From Candidatus Kapaibacterium sp. (GTDB taxonomy: Bacteria > Bacteroidota > Ignavibacteria > Kapaibacteriales > UBA4661), in the NCBI GenBank assembly GCA_025455065.1, contig JALONG010000028.1, positions 22,843 through 86,842 on the forward strand: a DNA stretch of 64,000 bases, given 5' to 3'. Position numbers and translations under genes: made by a program. This document shows, in pieces, positions 36,502-47,420 of the stretch. The notes beneath the pieces were generated by a model. It was not told the DNA's origin and did no database searches. It was given only the letters and a program-made list of their open reading frames with translations. How positions within the stretch are numbered: the first letter of the stretch is position 1; each line of letters begins with the position of its first letter.

Positions 36502-36660
36502 AAATACTGGGATTTAGTGTGACGCATCAAAACAATTTTTACCCCGTCCTATCGCTTCATAGCGATAGAGCGGGTTTCGCGGTACTGTACAAACCCGTAG
36601 CACGGCAGTGTTATTGTACTCCTCAGCCATACTACGGGAGAACGAAGGCAGAATCATCTC

Positions 36661-36705
36661 AAAAAAAAAACGCTCTGCGCATCAAAAATACTGCCGCAGA
36701 GCGTT
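36661..36705 (-). terminator. Intrinsic terminator downstream of sufD
   Basis: AACGCTCTGCG...CGCAGAGCGTT perfect 11-bp stem, followed on the minus strand by a 10-T run. Confidence 0.9.
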
Positions 36706-36732
36706 GGAAAAACTGAATGTTTGACTGGAAAT

Positions 36733-38055
36733 TTATAGTAATTCCTGATGCAAACGTTCTGCGATGATAGATTCTAAGCGCTCTCGGAGCGGTTCGAGTT
36801 CGATTTTTTCGGTAATCTCTCCTGCGAAAGCGTAGAGCAGAAGCGCCCTTGCCTGCTCTTTGTCCAAACCGCGTGCGCGAAGGTAAAAAAGTGATTCGTC
36901 ATCAAGCTGCCCTGACGTACAGCCGTGACTACACTTCACATCATCGGCAAAAATTTCCAACTGCGGTTTGGTGTTTACCGTCGCATTCGGTGAAAGCAAG
37001 ATATTACGATTCGACTGATACGCCAAGGTTTTTTGCGCATCGGGACGCACCATAATTTTCCCGTTGAATACGCCAGTTGCTTTGTCGTCCATAATGCCTT
37101 TGTACAGTTCATTGCTGGTGCAATGCGCTACGGCGTGGTCTGCAAGCGTGTGATTATCCACGAGTGTTTTGCCGTTCACCAAATACAAACCATAAAAGTG
37201 CGTATCGGCGGCTTTTCCGGCAAGAACAGCGTTCAGATTATTCCGCACAACACCGCCCGAAAGCGTTACCACAACAGTATTCAAAACACTTGTGGCTTCC
37301 TGATGCGCGTGAATTGCGCCAACAAAGTGGGATTGCTCCACGTCGTTCTGCACTTTGTAATGGCTCAGTTTTGCGTTGTCGGCAAGCACAAGTTCGCTCA
37401 CAAGATTTGTCAAGCCGACATTAGCACCGGAAACAAGTGTGTGTACGCTTTCCACGATAGTCGCTTCGGCATTCGCCCCAACAATAACGAGGTTTCGTGC
37501 AGGTGCGAAGGTGCTTTGTTTGCGCGAATCGTTCACATACAAAAGGTGGAACGGCTCTTCGATAACTGCGCCTTTCGCAACCTCAATGTACGCGCCGTTC
37601 AGCGCGAATGCGGTGTTCAGCGCGAGCATTGCGTCGTTTTGCCATGCGGCATACTGCGCAAAGTGTTTTTCGACCGTTGCCGTTTTTTTCTTGAACGCCT
37701 CCGAAAGAGGCATCACTTCTACACCTTTATCGGAAATAATCGTCGAAAGGTCGGCGGAATATGTACCATTGACAAAAACCAGTACATTTGCTTCCACATC
37801 CGGCATCAGGAAGGGTTCAATGTCTGTTTTTGTAAGATTTGGTGCGGTTTGCAACCCAAGTACATAATCTTGCTTCACAACGGACATGAGATTGGTATAT
37901 TTCCACTCTTCATGGCGAATCGTCGGGAAACCAAGTTCTGCAAAGCGCTTCAGTGCTTGCTTGCGGATAACATGAATGGGTGTTTGTGCTTGTCCGTTGA
38001 GTGCTGTCTCAACTGTCTGAAAGCCTGAGATAAGTTTTTCTTGTAAATCTTGCAT
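36733..38055 (-). CDS. sufD: Fe-S cluster assembly protein SufD
   Basis: MQDLQEKLISGFQ...; NTKPQLEIFADDVKCSHGCTSGQLDDESLFYLRARG. Confidence 0.95.
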   Translation of the reverse strand: MQDLQEKLISGFQTVETALNGQAQTPIHVIRKQALKRFAELGFPTIRHEEWKYTNLMSVVKQDYVLGLQTAPNLTKTDIEPFLMPDVEANVLVFVNGTYSADLSTIISDKGVEVMPLSEAFKKKTATVEKHFAQYAAWQNDAMLALNTAFALNGAYIEVAKGAVIEEPFHLLYVNDSRKQSTFAPARNLVIVGANAEATIVESVHTLVSGANVGLTNLVSELVLADNAKLSHYKVQNDVEQSHFVGAIHAHQEATSVLNTVVVTLSGGVVRNNLNAVLAGKAADTHFYGLYLVNGKTLVDNHTLADHAVAHCTSNELYKGIMDDKATGVFNGKIMVRPDAQKTLAYQSNRNILLSPNATVNTKPQLEIFADDVKCSHGCTSGQLDDESLFYLRARGLDKEQARALLLYAFAGEITEKIELEPLRERLESIIAERLHQELL

Positions 38056-38128
38056 GATAAAAGTAAATAATCCTGTAAGTGTTTTATCGTAGTTGTTTAT
38101 GATGATTAGACAATAAATTGGCAAGCAT

Positions 38129-38974
38129 TTACTCGCTCAAATGCAATTCCACACCAACGGTGAAGCGTTCAGTTCGCCAAGAAAATTGTGGTATAAGCGG
38201 TGTAAGCGGATGATAATAGCGTGCATAAAAATACACCAAATCATTAACGTGAGCGCCCACGCCACCGAGTAGCATGATTGGGATACTGACATTTTCGAGA
38301 GGAACAGGTTGGGTCTTTGGGCAGTTACCACTAGTTACTGTGTTGTATAAACTACCCTCCGCTTCAACAGTACCACCATTACGAATATCATATTGTTGTC
38401 TCAAATAGAAACGACTGTCAAACATCGCTGAACTTTCCGCGCCTAGCTCTAAGTATATTTTGGATATAATACGATGACGATATGAAGCACTCAGTGTTAG
38501 GTGCATTAACGTCATTGAAATATCGTGTTCTACTCTTATGCTGCGGGCATTAGTTTCTACACTGCGATTTGGTAGCTGGTTCTGCAAATACCAGGGTAGT
38601 TGCTCCATTGTTGCTGATTGCGATTCACGGAAACTTGCAAAATCTGTATTCCAACCGACACGAACAATAACATTGTTCTCTGCACTTGGCATGAAATTCC
38701 ACAGAAACCCCTGATGAATACTCAGACCAGTAGCTTGCATTGAACCAACAGTAATAAAATTCCATCGGTTAAAATTCGCATTGTGAGCGTGGTGACTAAC
38801 TGAACCCAACTCAAAAAAATACCCACCCATGCTGCGCGGGTATGTTATACCCTGTGAGGTTGAAGATAAAGGTGTTACCGTGTCTTGCGCATTCAAGATA
38901 TTCAATGATACGAAAACAACACAGCACAGTGGGAACAAATACTGCGTCCATTGAGGCAAGGAAGAAGTTTTCAT
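38129..38974 (-). CDS. Hypothetical outer-membrane-type protein
   Basis: 281 aa, signal peptide and beta-barrel-like sequence. Confidence 0.6.
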   Translation of the reverse strand: MKTSSLPQWTQYLFPLCCVVFVSLNILNAQDTVTPLSSTSQGITYPRSMGGYFFELGSVSHHAHNANFNRWNFITVGSMQATGLSIHQGFLWNFMPSAENNVIVRVGWNTDFASFRESQSATMEQLPWYLQNQLPNRSVETNARSIRVEHDISMTLMHLTLSASYRHRIISKIYLELGAESSAMFDSRFYLRQQYDIRNGGTVEAEGSLYNTVTSGNCPKTQPVPLENVSIPIMLLGGVGAHVNDLVYFYARYYHPLTPLIPQFSWRTERFTVGVELHLSE

Positions 38975-39062
38975 AGAACACCTTTATCCATTAACGTTAA
39001 AAAATTGAGTTGTTATTGACAACACATCGTCATCTTGCACAAAGTTTTCTTCTGGGCAAGTA

Positions 39063-39827
39063 TTACACACCAGCTTCTTCCAGCGCCAATTCCTTCACCC
39101 AATCATACCCTTTTGCCTCAAGTTCCAATGCCAATTCTTTCCCACCGGACTTGACAATACGCCCTTTGTAGAGAACGTGAACGAAATCGGGAACGATATA
39201 ATCCAGCAAACGCTGATAGTGTGTGATGACGATAGTAGAGGTCTCTTTGGAGCGGAGTTTATTGACACCATTTGCCACGATTTTCAGCGCGTCAATATCC
39301 AAGCCCGAATCGGTTTCATCCAAAATAGACAGTTTCGGCTCCAGCATTGCCATTTGGAAAATTTCATTGCGCTTTTTCTCGCCGCCGGAAAAACCCTCAT
39401 TCACGGAACGGCTTACCATTGCTTGGTCCATTTCCACAAGCGCCATTTTTTCGCGCATCATGTTCAAAAATGCTTTCGGCTCCATCGGGTCTAAACCGCG
39501 ATGTTTGCGCACTTCGTTCACGGCAGCTTTAAGGAAATTGGTATTGCTTACGCCCGGCACTTCGACGGGATACTGAAAGGCAAGAAAAACACCTTCGCGG
39601 GCGCGTTCTTCGGGAGACATTTCGAGAAGGTCATGCCCGTCGAAATTGACCGAACCGCCCGTAATTTCATAATCTTCACGCCCTGCCAGCACCGATGCCA
39701 GCGTACTTTTACCGGAGCCGTTCGGGCCCATAATCGCGTGAATTTCGCCTTTGCCAATGGTGAGGTTGATACCTTTCAAAATCTCTTTGCCTTCGACAGA
39801 GGCTTGCAAATTGGTGATGGTCAGCAT
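39063..39827 (-). CDS. sufC: Fe-S cluster assembly ATPase SufC
   Basis: [64 protein letters not shown]. Confidence 0.96.
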   Translation of the reverse strand: MLTITNLQASVEGKEILKGINLTIGKGEIHAIMGPNGSGKSTLASVLAGREDYEITGGSVNFDGHDLLEMSPEERAREGVFLAFQYPVEVPGVSNTNFLKAAVNEVRKHRGLDPMEPKAFLNMMREKMALVEMDQAMVSRSVNEGFSGGEKKRNEIFQMAMLEPKLSILDETDSGLDIDALKIVANGVNKLRSKETSTIVITHYQRLLDYIVPDFVHVLYKGRIVKSGGKELALELEAKGYDWVKELALEEAGV

Positions 39828-39884
39828 TAGTTAATCTATCCTAAAAATGGTGAAAGTGTATTGTTTCTTGTATTGTGTAGCTCG

Positions 39885-41501
39885 TTATCGTCTCGGGCGC
39901 TCCAAATCAAGGGAGACGTTGTTGTTATTGCGGCGCATGGAAGTATAGCGCGGAGTATGCTGGGCGATTGCCAAGCGGTCATTCAAACCGTTCACTGCTG
40001 TACGCATTTCCGGTGTAAGCGGTTCACCGCTCTTGGAAATAAGCGAGCGCAGTGACAATGCCAAACTGTGTAAATCGTTTACGGAAATTGCAATTTGGTC
40101 CACACCGTGCGAGGATTGGTCAATGATTTCGGAGATAACCGTAACGCTGCGGGCAATTTCACCACTTGCTTTCGACTGTTCTTCACTTGCCACAGCAAGG
40201 CGTGTGAGAGCATCCGAAACATTTTGTACGCGCCCCAAAACTTGGTCAAGCGCTGCGGCGGCTTCCTGAGCGAGTTCGCGTCCATTCTCGGCTTCGGCTC
40301 TGCCTTCGTTCATGACTTCCATCACTTCGCTGGTTTTGGTCTGCATTTGCTGAATCATTCCGGCAATTTCTTTCGTTGCTTTGCGTGTACGCTCGGCAAG
40401 TTTGCGCACTTCGTCGGCAACAACCGCAAAGCCGCGTCCTTGGTCGCCTGCACGGGCAGCTTCGATAGCGGCGTTGAGTGCCAGAAGATTGGTTTGGTCG
40501 GCAATCTCACCGATAACTTGTATAATCTGCTCAATTTCTTCGCTGCTGCGCACAAGCGAAATCATCGTATCGGAAGAGCGAATAACAGAATCTGAAATCG
40601 TCGTCATGCCGTGAATTGCTTGCTGCATGATGTGTCCACCACGGCGTACTTCCTCGCTGGTACGCTCTGCTTCGCTTGCGGCAAGTGCTGTTTGGCGCGT
40701 GTTTTCTTCAATCGTAGCGGTCATTTCTTCCATCGAAGAGGCGATGTCGGAAACTTGCGTTGATTGCATTCGCATTCCGCTTGAAAGTTGCTGTACGCTG
40801 CTGGAAATCATCGTGCTGGAAGTAGCAGTAGCATCAACGGCATGACCAATTTTACCCGAAAGCCAGAAACCAAGAACAATAATTGTAACAAACCCAACGG
40901 CAATAACAACATATTGCATAAGGCGGTTTTCTGCCAGCAGCGATAAGTTTTCTTCGTTGGTTTGCTTGGCAACACGCTGTTTCTGCTCCATCAACTTTTC
41001 AATATTGTTCTTCACGGTCTCAGCAGCCGGAATACACTCGGTCAAAATGGCGCGAACAGCACCTTCGTAATCCGCAGTTTGTGTCAGATTCTGCACTTTA
41101 ACACCAACCGCCTTAAAGGTCTGCATAGATTTGTTGTACTCGGCAAAAAGTCTCTTACCTTCGTCGGTGCGTAATGCTTGCTCATATTGTGCACTGCGCT
41201 CTTCCACCTTAGCGAGATATTTGGCTGCCCGCTCGTGAAATCGGCGCATTTGTTCTTGGTCACCATGCGTTGCTGCAAAAACTGCATCTCGCAAATCCAC
41301 GCGAATAGACAAAAATGCCAACGAAATATCATTCAGATATTCAAGGGGAATAATGTCTTTGTTGTAGGTTGTCGTTGTTCTGTCCACAATACGGGCTGTT
41401 GTAACAAAGCCGCTATAACTCATACCGGCGGTCAAGAGCGCAGCCAAAACAAACACGCTGGTTAGTTTTTGGCGCAAGCTAAGATTATTGAACCAACGCA
41501 T
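39885..41501 (-). CDS. Methyl-accepting chemotaxis protein (4-helix-bundle sensor)
   Basis: [43 protein letters not shown] signalling tip. Confidence 0.95.
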   Translation of the reverse strand: MRWFNNLSLRQKLTSVFVLAALLTAGMSYSGFVTTARIVDRTTTTYNKDIIPLEYLNDISLAFLSIRVDLRDAVFAATHGDQEQMRRFHERAAKYLAKVEERSAQYEQALRTDEGKRLFAEYNKSMQTFKAVGVKVQNLTQTADYEGAVRAILTECIPAAETVKNNIEKLMEQKQRVAKQTNEENLSLLAENRLMQYVVIAVGFVTIIVLGFWLSGKIGHAVDATATSSTMISSSVQQLSSGMRMQSTQVSDIASSMEEMTATIEENTRQTALAASEAERTSEEVRRGGHIMQQAIHGMTTISDSVIRSSDTMISLVRSSEEIEQIIQVIGEIADQTNLLALNAAIEAARAGDQGRGFAVVADEVRKLAERTRKATKEIAGMIQQMQTKTSEVMEVMNEGRAEAENGRELAQEAAAALDQVLGRVQNVSDALTRLAVASEEQSKASGEIARSVTVISEIIDQSSHGVDQIAISVNDLHSLALSLRSLISKSGEPLTPEMRTAVNGLNDRLAIAQHTPRYTSMRRNNNNVSLDLERPRR

Positions 41502-41572
41502 AGCACTTAAAGGAATAAGGTGAGGGATGATGATTTGAACTTGCTTGATGTAATTATACCTATGTTCCTCAT

Positions 41573-42049
41573 TTATTCATGCAGCCGTTTCATATCCGGC
41601 GGGTCTCCGGCTACTTCGACGACTTGAATAAAAATGTTGATATTGTGAAGACGTGCAAAGCGCTCAACTGTTGTGCGAAACTTGCGAAAATTGAACCATT
41701 GTGATTCACTGACCTTAAATTCCACGACCGAGCCGTTTTTGAAGTGCAAGGCAACTTCCGTCGAATTTGCAATAACTTTGATGATATTTGCCCATTCGTA
41801 CCACGTCGCCTGCCCGAAGATTGTGGGTTTGTAATCAATGCCTTCAGCGTTTAGGATGACAAAACGCTGCCCACGCAGCAGCAATAACAGCACGATGGTT
41901 GCATAGATAGCCACGCCAACAAGCCACAATGTGGAAATATCAAAGCGCGTTACATACAGCACCAATGCTGCTCCGCCGATAGCCAGTCCGAGTTTTTCCC
42001 CCGCGTTCAGTTTGCGGTTGCCGAGAACGATTTCTTGTAATACCTGCAT
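41573..42049 (-). CDS. Hypothetical membrane protein, PH-like
   Basis: 158 aa, two N-terminal TM segments then soluble domain. Confidence 0.55.
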   Translation of the reverse strand: MQVLQEIVLGNRKLNAGEKLGLAIGGAALVLYVTRFDISTLWLVGVAIYATIVLLLLLRGQRFVILNAEGIDYKPTIFGQATWYEWANIIKVIANSTEVALHFKNGSVVEFKVSESQWFNFRKFRTTVERFARLHNINIFIQVVEVAGDPPDMKRLHE

Positions 42050-42062
42050 AACCTTTACTATT

Positions 42063-42683
42063 TCAACGTTGAACTTGTGTTACTTGCTTTGCGCACTCTT
42101 CCATGATGTAGGACAGCACACCGAAGAGTTTCTCAAGGTCGCCTATCGTATAGGGGTAGGTAAAGCACTTGCCTTCCAGCTTTCCGAACTCCCACGATTC
42201 ACCGTTGGTGGCAATACCGAACACCGTCATTTCCTCATCGGCGTTGATTTTTTGGACACTAACCATCTCTGCCGAACATTGCCCCCAACCTAGCTCAAAA
42301 TCGTCCTGCTTCGCTTCAATCGCCACCAAAATCGGTTTGCCCAAAACAGCAACACCGAGTTCCGATTGCTTGGCTATCAAGTACTTCGGCGTTCCACACA
42401 GCACGAAGTCATGGTCAAGTGCAACGTGACTCCATAGCTTGAGCATGGAACGATATTCTTGCCAAACGTCGTACAAAATTGGTGCAATGAGCATTTCACA
42501 GCGTACTGCCACCGACGATTTGTGCAGACATTGAGCGAGAATAATCGGTAATCGCTCAAGAAAACTTGTAATGGGTGCAATGCTGTCTCGGTGCGCAATG
42601 CAAGTAGCAATGTACATTTGAATTTGAAACTCCTGCGCGACCGCCGCAAGCGATGTGAATTGCGAATATGCTATAAAGCTCAT
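42063..42683 (-). CDS. Hypothetical protein (restriction-endonuclease-like appearance)
   Basis: 228-aa ORF; start taken at MSFIAYSQF outside sufB; ..IPVL-type LGVAVLGKPILVAIEAKQDDFELGWGQC. Confidence 0.55.
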   Translation of the reverse strand: MSFIAYSQFTSLAAVAQEFQIQMYIATCIAHRDSIAPITSFLERLPIILAQCLHKSSVAVRCEMLIAPILYDVWQEYRSMLKLWSHVALDHDFVLCGTPKYLIAKQSELGVAVLGKPILVAIEAKQDDFELGWGQCSAEMVSVQKINADEEMTVFGIATNGESWEFGKLEGKCFTYPYTIGDLEKLFGVLSYIMEECAKQVTQVQR

Positions 42684-42693
42684 TCTAAAATTA

Positions 42694-44163
42694 TTACCCA
42701 ACGCTGCCTTCAAGCGAGACAGCAAGCAGTTTCTGAGCCTCCACAGCAAATTCCATCGGAAGTTGGTTCATCACTTCTTTTGCGTAACCGTTCACAATCA
42801 TCGAAACAGCCTGTTCGGTGTCAATGCCGCGCTGGTTGAAGTAAAAGAGCGTATCTTCACCGATTTTGGAAGTCGTTGCTTCGTGTTCGACTGTTCCTGT
42901 CGGATTTTCAACGTCAATGTAGGGAAAGGTGTGCGCACCGCATTTGTCGCCGATAAGCAGCGAATCGCACTGCGAAAAATTCCGCGCATTTTGGGCTGTT
43001 TTACCCACGCGAACCTGTCCGCGATAGCTGTTCTGGCTCTTTCCAGCGGAAATGCCCTTAGAAACGATGCGGCTTTTCGAGTTTTTGCCGATGTGAATCA
43101 TCTTCGTCCCCGTGTCTGCCTGCTGCATATTGTTCGTAACAGCCACCGAGTAAAACTCGCCGACGGAATTATCACCTTTCAACACCACGCTGGGATATTT
43201 CCACGTGATTGCAGAGCCGGTTTCGACTTGCGTCCACGAGATTTTTGCGTTTTTGTATGCTGTCCCGCGCTTGGTAACGAAGTTGTAAATACCGCCTTTG
43301 CCATCCTTGTCGCCCGGATACCAATTCTGCACGGTGGAATACTTGATTTCTGCGTTGTCGAGAGCAATAAGTTCCACCACTGCAGCGTGAAGCTGGTTTT
43401 CGTCTCGCATGGGCGCTGTACAGCCTTCCAAATAGCTCACATAGCTGCCTTCATCGGCAATAAGCAATGTCCGCTCGAACTGCCCCGTATTTTCGGCATT
43501 GATGCGGAAATACGTGGAAAGTTCCATCGGACAACGCACACCTTTCGGGATGTAGCAAAATGAACCGTCCGAGAAAACCGCAGAATTAAGCGCTGCGAAG
43601 TAGTTATCGGATTGCGGGACAACTGAGCCGATGTACTGTTTTACGAGTTCGGGATGCTCCTGAATTGCTTCGCTAATGGAGCAGAAAATAATACCCAGCG
43701 ACGCAAGCTTTTCCTTGAACGATGTGGCAACCGAAACGCTGTCCATAACGAAATCCACCGCTATGCCGCCCGTCAGTCCGTCGTGAACACCTGTGATACG
43801 CTCTTGCTCTTGGAGCGAAATGCCGAGTTTGTCGAGTGTTCGGCGGAGTTCGGGGTCAATATCATCGAGGCTTTTGGGTTTGACGGTTTGCTTGGGAGCC
43901 GCATAATAGCTGACTGCTTGGTAGTCAATCGTTGGGAATGTGACGTTTTGCCATTGTGGTTCCTTCATCGTCAGCCAGTTGCGATACGCTTTCAAGCGCC
44001 ATTCCAGCATCCATTCCGGCTCATTTTTCTTTGCCGAAATCATGCGCACAACGTCCTCATTTAAGCCTATTGGAGCGATTTCTTGCTCAATGTCCGTAAC
44101 GAAGCCGTATTTGTACTCACTGGAAACAACTTCGTCCAAAATATCCATATTTTCTTTAGCCAT
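42694..44163 (-). CDS. sufB: Fe-S cluster assembly protein SufB
   Basis: [28 protein letters not shown]...[49 protein letters not shown]. Confidence 0.97.
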   Translation of the reverse strand: MAKENMDILDEVVSSEYKYGFVTDIEQEIAPIGLNEDVVRMISAKKNEPEWMLEWRLKAYRNWLTMKEPQWQNVTFPTIDYQAVSYYAAPKQTVKPKSLDDIDPELRRTLDKLGISLQEQERITGVHDGLTGGIAVDFVMDSVSVATSFKEKLASLGIIFCSISEAIQEHPELVKQYIGSVVPQSDNYFAALNSAVFSDGSFCYIPKGVRCPMELSTYFRINAENTGQFERTLLIADEGSYVSYLEGCTAPMRDENQLHAAVVELIALDNAEIKYSTVQNWYPGDKDGKGGIYNFVTKRGTAYKNAKISWTQVETGSAITWKYPSVVLKGDNSVGEFYSVAVTNNMQQADTGTKMIHIGKNSKSRIVSKGISAGKSQNSYRGQVRVGKTAQNARNFSQCDSLLIGDKCGAHTFPYIDVENPTGTVEHEATTSKIGEDTLFYFNQRGIDTEQAVSMIVNGYAKEVMNQLPMEFAVEAQKLLAVSLEGSVG

Positions 44164-44242
44164 AGCCGGGGTAGTGGTGAAAGGTTGGTGGTAATAGTTT
44201 TTTGGGTCAATTATTGCATACAGATTGCACAGAATACGGCTT

Positions 44243-44488
44243 CTAAAACAGCCCTGCAAAAAATTCTCCTGCTGCTTCCGCAAGCGTACTTGCGCCTTCA
44301 GCAGCGATGTCTGGAATCGCGTCGGCGAGCGCTGAAGCAGATTCGGTAACAGCTTGAAGCGCAGTATCTAAGGGCGCTTCAGACATTGTGAGAACGTGCG
44401 TACCAACATCAAGCGCACCGATAACAGCGTCCGGCACTGCGGATTGCTGCTTTTGTGCCTCCTGAGCAAGTTGTTCCATTGGGTTCAT
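44243..44488 (-). CDS. Small acidic Ala-rich protein
   Basis: 81 aa; tight spacing with flanking genes. Confidence 0.55.
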   Translation of the reverse strand: MNPMEQLAQEAQKQQSAVPDAVIGALDVGTHVLTMSEAPLDTALQAVTESASALADAIPDIAAEGASTLAEAAGEFFAGLF

Positions 44489-44494
44489 GGTGTT

Positions 44495-44800
44495 CTATGG
44501 TAGTAAATACTCGTCGTTGAAAACTTCTTGCCATGTTAGCAGGGGAAGTATTGCTTTTTGCTTCATTTCTGTTTCGGCAGCCCGCCGTGCCGCTTCAAAG
44601 CAAGCAGGAAATGATGCTGCAATATACTCGTCGGTAATGCCGGGCGAAATTTTCCGTAGCCGGACAATATTCTGCCGTGCGGCTTGAATACTATTTTTCC
44701 AGCTTTTTGTACGACCATTTCGTTGCGTTTTCCATTTGATAATATGCTGCATAAGAATTATCAAATGGCTTTCTATTGCCCTACGGTCTCGTCGTCCCAT
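44495..44800 (-). CDS. DUF29 family protein, N-terminally short copy
   Basis: RRAIESHLIILMQHIIKWKTQRNGRTKSWKNSIQAARQNI. Confidence 0.8.
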   Translation of the reverse strand: MGRRDRRAIESHLIILMQHIIKWKTQRNGRTKSWKNSIQAARQNIVRLRKISPGITDEYIAASFPACFEAARRAAETEMKQKAILPLLTWQEVFNDEYLLP

Positions 44801-44809
44801 ACTGCGAAG

Positions 44810-45319
44810 TTATTGAGAATTGTTGCCATTCTCAAGGCGAGACAAGGCATATTCATTATCAAAAACCTCCGCCCATGAAAGCAATGTTGTCGTCGGTTCA
44901 TGCCCTGTTTCAATTTCTGCTTCTAATACTGCAATATCAAAGACTTGCTGCCATGAATCTTCTATATGCGAGGTGTTAAGAGCAGGCGTATCTTCAAGGA
45001 TATTGCTAATCTCACGGCGAGATTCTAAAATGCTCAGGGAGCAAGCAACGGTGCGATATTCAGGTGAAAGTTTCCACTTGAGAATATGTTTCATTAATCG
45101 CACCAACTGACCTTGCAATGCTCGTTTGTCGCTTCGCGTTAAGGCATCAATGAGTTCGGTAACACCCATGATAGCCTCCTGCATATTCCCTGCGTACAGC
45201 TCTTGACGCACTTCGACGGCTGTTTGGTAATGCGATGTGCTTGCAAGTTCAGCCCAATTTTTCATGGCATTTTCTAGTGTAAATGGTTTGAAAACGATTA
45301 TACCATCAAGAACATTCAC
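44810..45319 (-). CDS. DUF29 family protein
   Basis: KRALQGQLVRLMKHILKWKLSPEYRTVACSLSILESRREI. Confidence 0.8.
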   Translation of the reverse strand: MNVLDGIIVFKPFTLENAMKNWAELASTSHYQTAVEVRQELYAGNMQEAIMGVTELIDALTRSDKRALQGQLVRLMKHILKWKLSPEYRTVACSLSILESRREISNILEDTPALNTSHIEDSWQQVFDIAVLEAEIETGHEPTTTLLSWAEVFDNEYALSRLENGNNSQ

Positions 45320-45750
45320 AGCGCATACTCATCGTCAAAGACTTCTTGCCATGTCAGGGTTGTCAGTCCCGACTTTTGTTCCATTTCATCTTCCGCATCC
45401 TCCAGCGCGTCGGCAAACGCTTTGTCCCAATACCCACGAATGGTTGCCTCCGTAATACTTGGCGTTGCCTCGCGTATTGCATCAATTTCACGCCGAGCGT
45501 TGCGGATAGTACGCTTCCACGAGCGAGAACGCTGGCTTTCCTGCGTTTTCCATTTGATAATGTGCATCATCAGCACCGTGAGATGACTTCTCACCGCACG
45601 TCGGTCAATTTTTGACATAGATTCAATGAGTTCACTTGTGCCAAGCAAAGCCGCTTCTACATTGCCGTCCAGCAGTTCCGATTGGATTGCGGCTGCTGTC
45701 AGGTAATGCGAAGAAAAGACTAGTTCTTGCCACTCTTGCTGTGTTTTCAT
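45316..45750 (-). CDS. DUF29 family protein
   Basis: DRRAVRSHLTVLMMHIIKWKTQESQRSRSWKRTIRNARREI. Confidence 0.85.
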   Translation of the reverse strand: MKTQQEWQELVFSSHYLTAAAIQSELLDGNVEAALLGTSELIESMSKIDRRAVRSHLTVLMMHIIKWKTQESQRSRSWKRTIRNARREIDAIREATPSITEATIRGYWDKAFADALEDAEDEMEQKSGLTTLTWQEVFDDEYAL

Positions 45751-45971
45751 GGGGTTTTGCTTGATTGAACTCTACGCTCTAAAACAATTTCGTAGTACCG
45801 CACACTACCGTATGTTCCGTCACCGGGGGCAAAAATTTGTACCAAACGCCAGCCTTTTTTTGCGTGTTCTTGGATGACGTTTTGATACTCCTCTTCTGCC
45901 GGCTTTGAGGACTTGATAAATTTGCTGAAATCAAGTCTTACAAATTTGTACTCAAATTCTTGCTGTTCCAT
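45747..45971 (-). CDS. DUF4177-like small protein
   Basis: EYKFVRLDFSKFIK...YQNVIQEHAKKGWRLVQIFAPGDGTYGSVRYYEIVLER. Confidence 0.8.
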   Translation of the reverse strand: MEQQEFEYKFVRLDFSKFIKSSKPAEEEYQNVIQEHAKKGWRLVQIFAPGDGTYGSVRYYEIVLERRVQSSKTP

Positions 45972-45980
45972 ACTTACTTT

Positions 45981-46190
45981 TTAGTGTTCATGGTGGAGTG
46001 GTCGTTCAAAAATCAGTTCGTAGTACGGCTCTTTGCTACCGACTTCAGGCGCAAAAATCTGTACCAAACGCCAGCCTTCGGCAGCGTGTTCCTGAATGAT
46101 ATGGCGGTAATCGTCCTGTGCGACGTTTCCTCCTTCCATCCAGGTCTCGCCAAAGCGAACAAACGTGTATTCGTAGCGTGGATGCGCCAT
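45981..46190 (-). CDS. DUF4177-like small protein (paralog of 45747-45971)
   Basis: YEYTFVRFG...YRHIIQEHAAEGWRLVQIFAPEVGSKEPYYELIFERP. Confidence 0.8.
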   Translation of the reverse strand: MAHPRYEYTFVRFGETWMEGGNVAQDDYRHIIQEHAAEGWRLVQIFAPEVGSKEPYYELIFERPLHHEH

Positions 46191-46225
46191 AGAAAAGCAA
46201 ATTACATTGCGATAATAAAAATGCT

Positions 46226-46603
46226 TTACACACCAAACGACGAGCCGCAACCGCAGGTTTTCGTCGCATTGGGATTGTTAAACGTAAAACCTCGTCCATT
46301 CAAACCATCGGTGAAATCAAGTTCAACGCCCATGAGGTAAAAAAGGCTTTTTTTATCAACATACATACGGACTTCCTCGCCCAAAGACAAGATTTTGTCG
46401 TTGTCGCGGGCTTCCGCATCAAAACCGAGTGTGTAGGAAAGCCCTGAGCAACCGCCGCCTTTTACGCCGACGCGCAGACCGTAATTCGCGGGAATCCCAT
46501 TCTGCTCACGGATTTTCTTGATTTCGCTGATTGCTTTTTGGGTTACTTTAATGTCGTCGTCCATTGTTGTACCGACGATTCCTGTGGAAATGGTCTCAAC
46601 CAT
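46226..46603 (-). CDS. sufA: A-type Fe-S carrier (SufA/IscA/ErpA family)
   Basis: YGLRVGVKGGGCSGLSYTLGFD...FNNPNATKTCGCGSSFGV. Confidence 0.93.
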   Translation of the reverse strand: MVETISTGIVGTTMDDDIKVTQKAISEIKKIREQNGIPANYGLRVGVKGGGCSGLSYTLGFDAEARDNDKILSLGEEVRMYVDKKSLFYLMGVELDFTDGLNGRGFTFNNPNATKTCGCGSSFGV

Positions 46604-46678
46604 AGCTTTTTGCTGAAAAGTGAAACAAAAAATCAACAATAATGTGCAACATCTGTTATTATGTTCAGTGTTGCGTGG

Positions 46679-47161
46679 TTAGTTTGTCATATTCAAATTT
46701 GCTACACCGTTGCCATTTGGTAATATACTTTGAACGGTGTAATAGCGCTCCATATGCGGGAAAGCGAGTTGATGAACGGTTATCGAAGACAGCACTTCGT
46801 CAATTCGGCGCTGTAAAATACCCATGGGTGTTTTTATCGTGCAACGTCCGTGCATTGAACAGGAATCACCTCCGGATTCACCACAACACTCAACAATTTG
46901 CGACTTCCCCTCAATTGCTTCTATCACCTGTGCAATCGAAATTTCCTGCGGCAACCGTAAGAGCGCGTAGCCGCCCGTTGCGCCTTGCTGCGATACAACA
47001 AGTTTATTTTTCATTAGAATTTGTAACGTTTTGGCGACAAATTCAAACGAAATACCATAATGCTCGGCAATTTCCTTTGCCGAAACCAAGCGCCCTGTGT
47101 TGATTGCGATATACTGCAGCGCAATAAGCGCATATTCGGATTTCTTAGAAAGTCGTATCAT
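46679..47161 (-). CDS. Rrf2 family transcriptional regulator with cysteine cluster
   Basis: MIRLSKKSEYALIALQYIAINTGRLVSAKEIAEHYGISFEFVAKTLQILMKNKLV; IVECCGESGGDSCSMHGRCTI. Confidence 0.93.
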   Translation of the reverse strand: MIRLSKKSEYALIALQYIAINTGRLVSAKEIAEHYGISFEFVAKTLQILMKNKLVVSQQGATGGYALLRLPQEISIAQVIEAIEGKSQIVECCGESGGDSCSMHGRCTIKTPMGILQRRIDEVLSSITVHQLAFPHMERYYTVQSILPNGNGVANLNMTN

Positions 47162-47314
47162 GGCATATAAGACGGAATCAGTCCGCTTTTCGTGTATATT
47201 GTTCTAAAGCTGAAAAAGCGGCACTGAATCTGGTTTGGCGAAGATATTTCCTAATATACGACTTTTTTTGTCGGACTTCAACAATAAAAAAGCGCGAGGC
47301 TGTAAAAAAACAAA

Positions 47315-47346
47315 GTGAGACCCTCAGTAACGACTGAGAATCTCAC
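47315..47346 (-). terminator. Intrinsic terminator of the GAGACCCTC hairpin family
   Basis: GTGAGAccCTCAG-taacga-CTGAGaaTCTCAC; T-rich on the minus strand. Confidence 0.75.
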
Positions 47347-47420
47347 AGTTTGTAATATATAATCGGTGCTTCAATTACACAGAACACCCTTATACTTTTT
47401 CCCGTATCCCTTTGCCATTC

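Noticed and set aside
37033-38028. 331-aa plus-strand ORF
   Set aside because: Antisense shadow of sufD
42655-43563. 302-aa plus-strand ORF
   Set aside because: Antisense shadow of sufB
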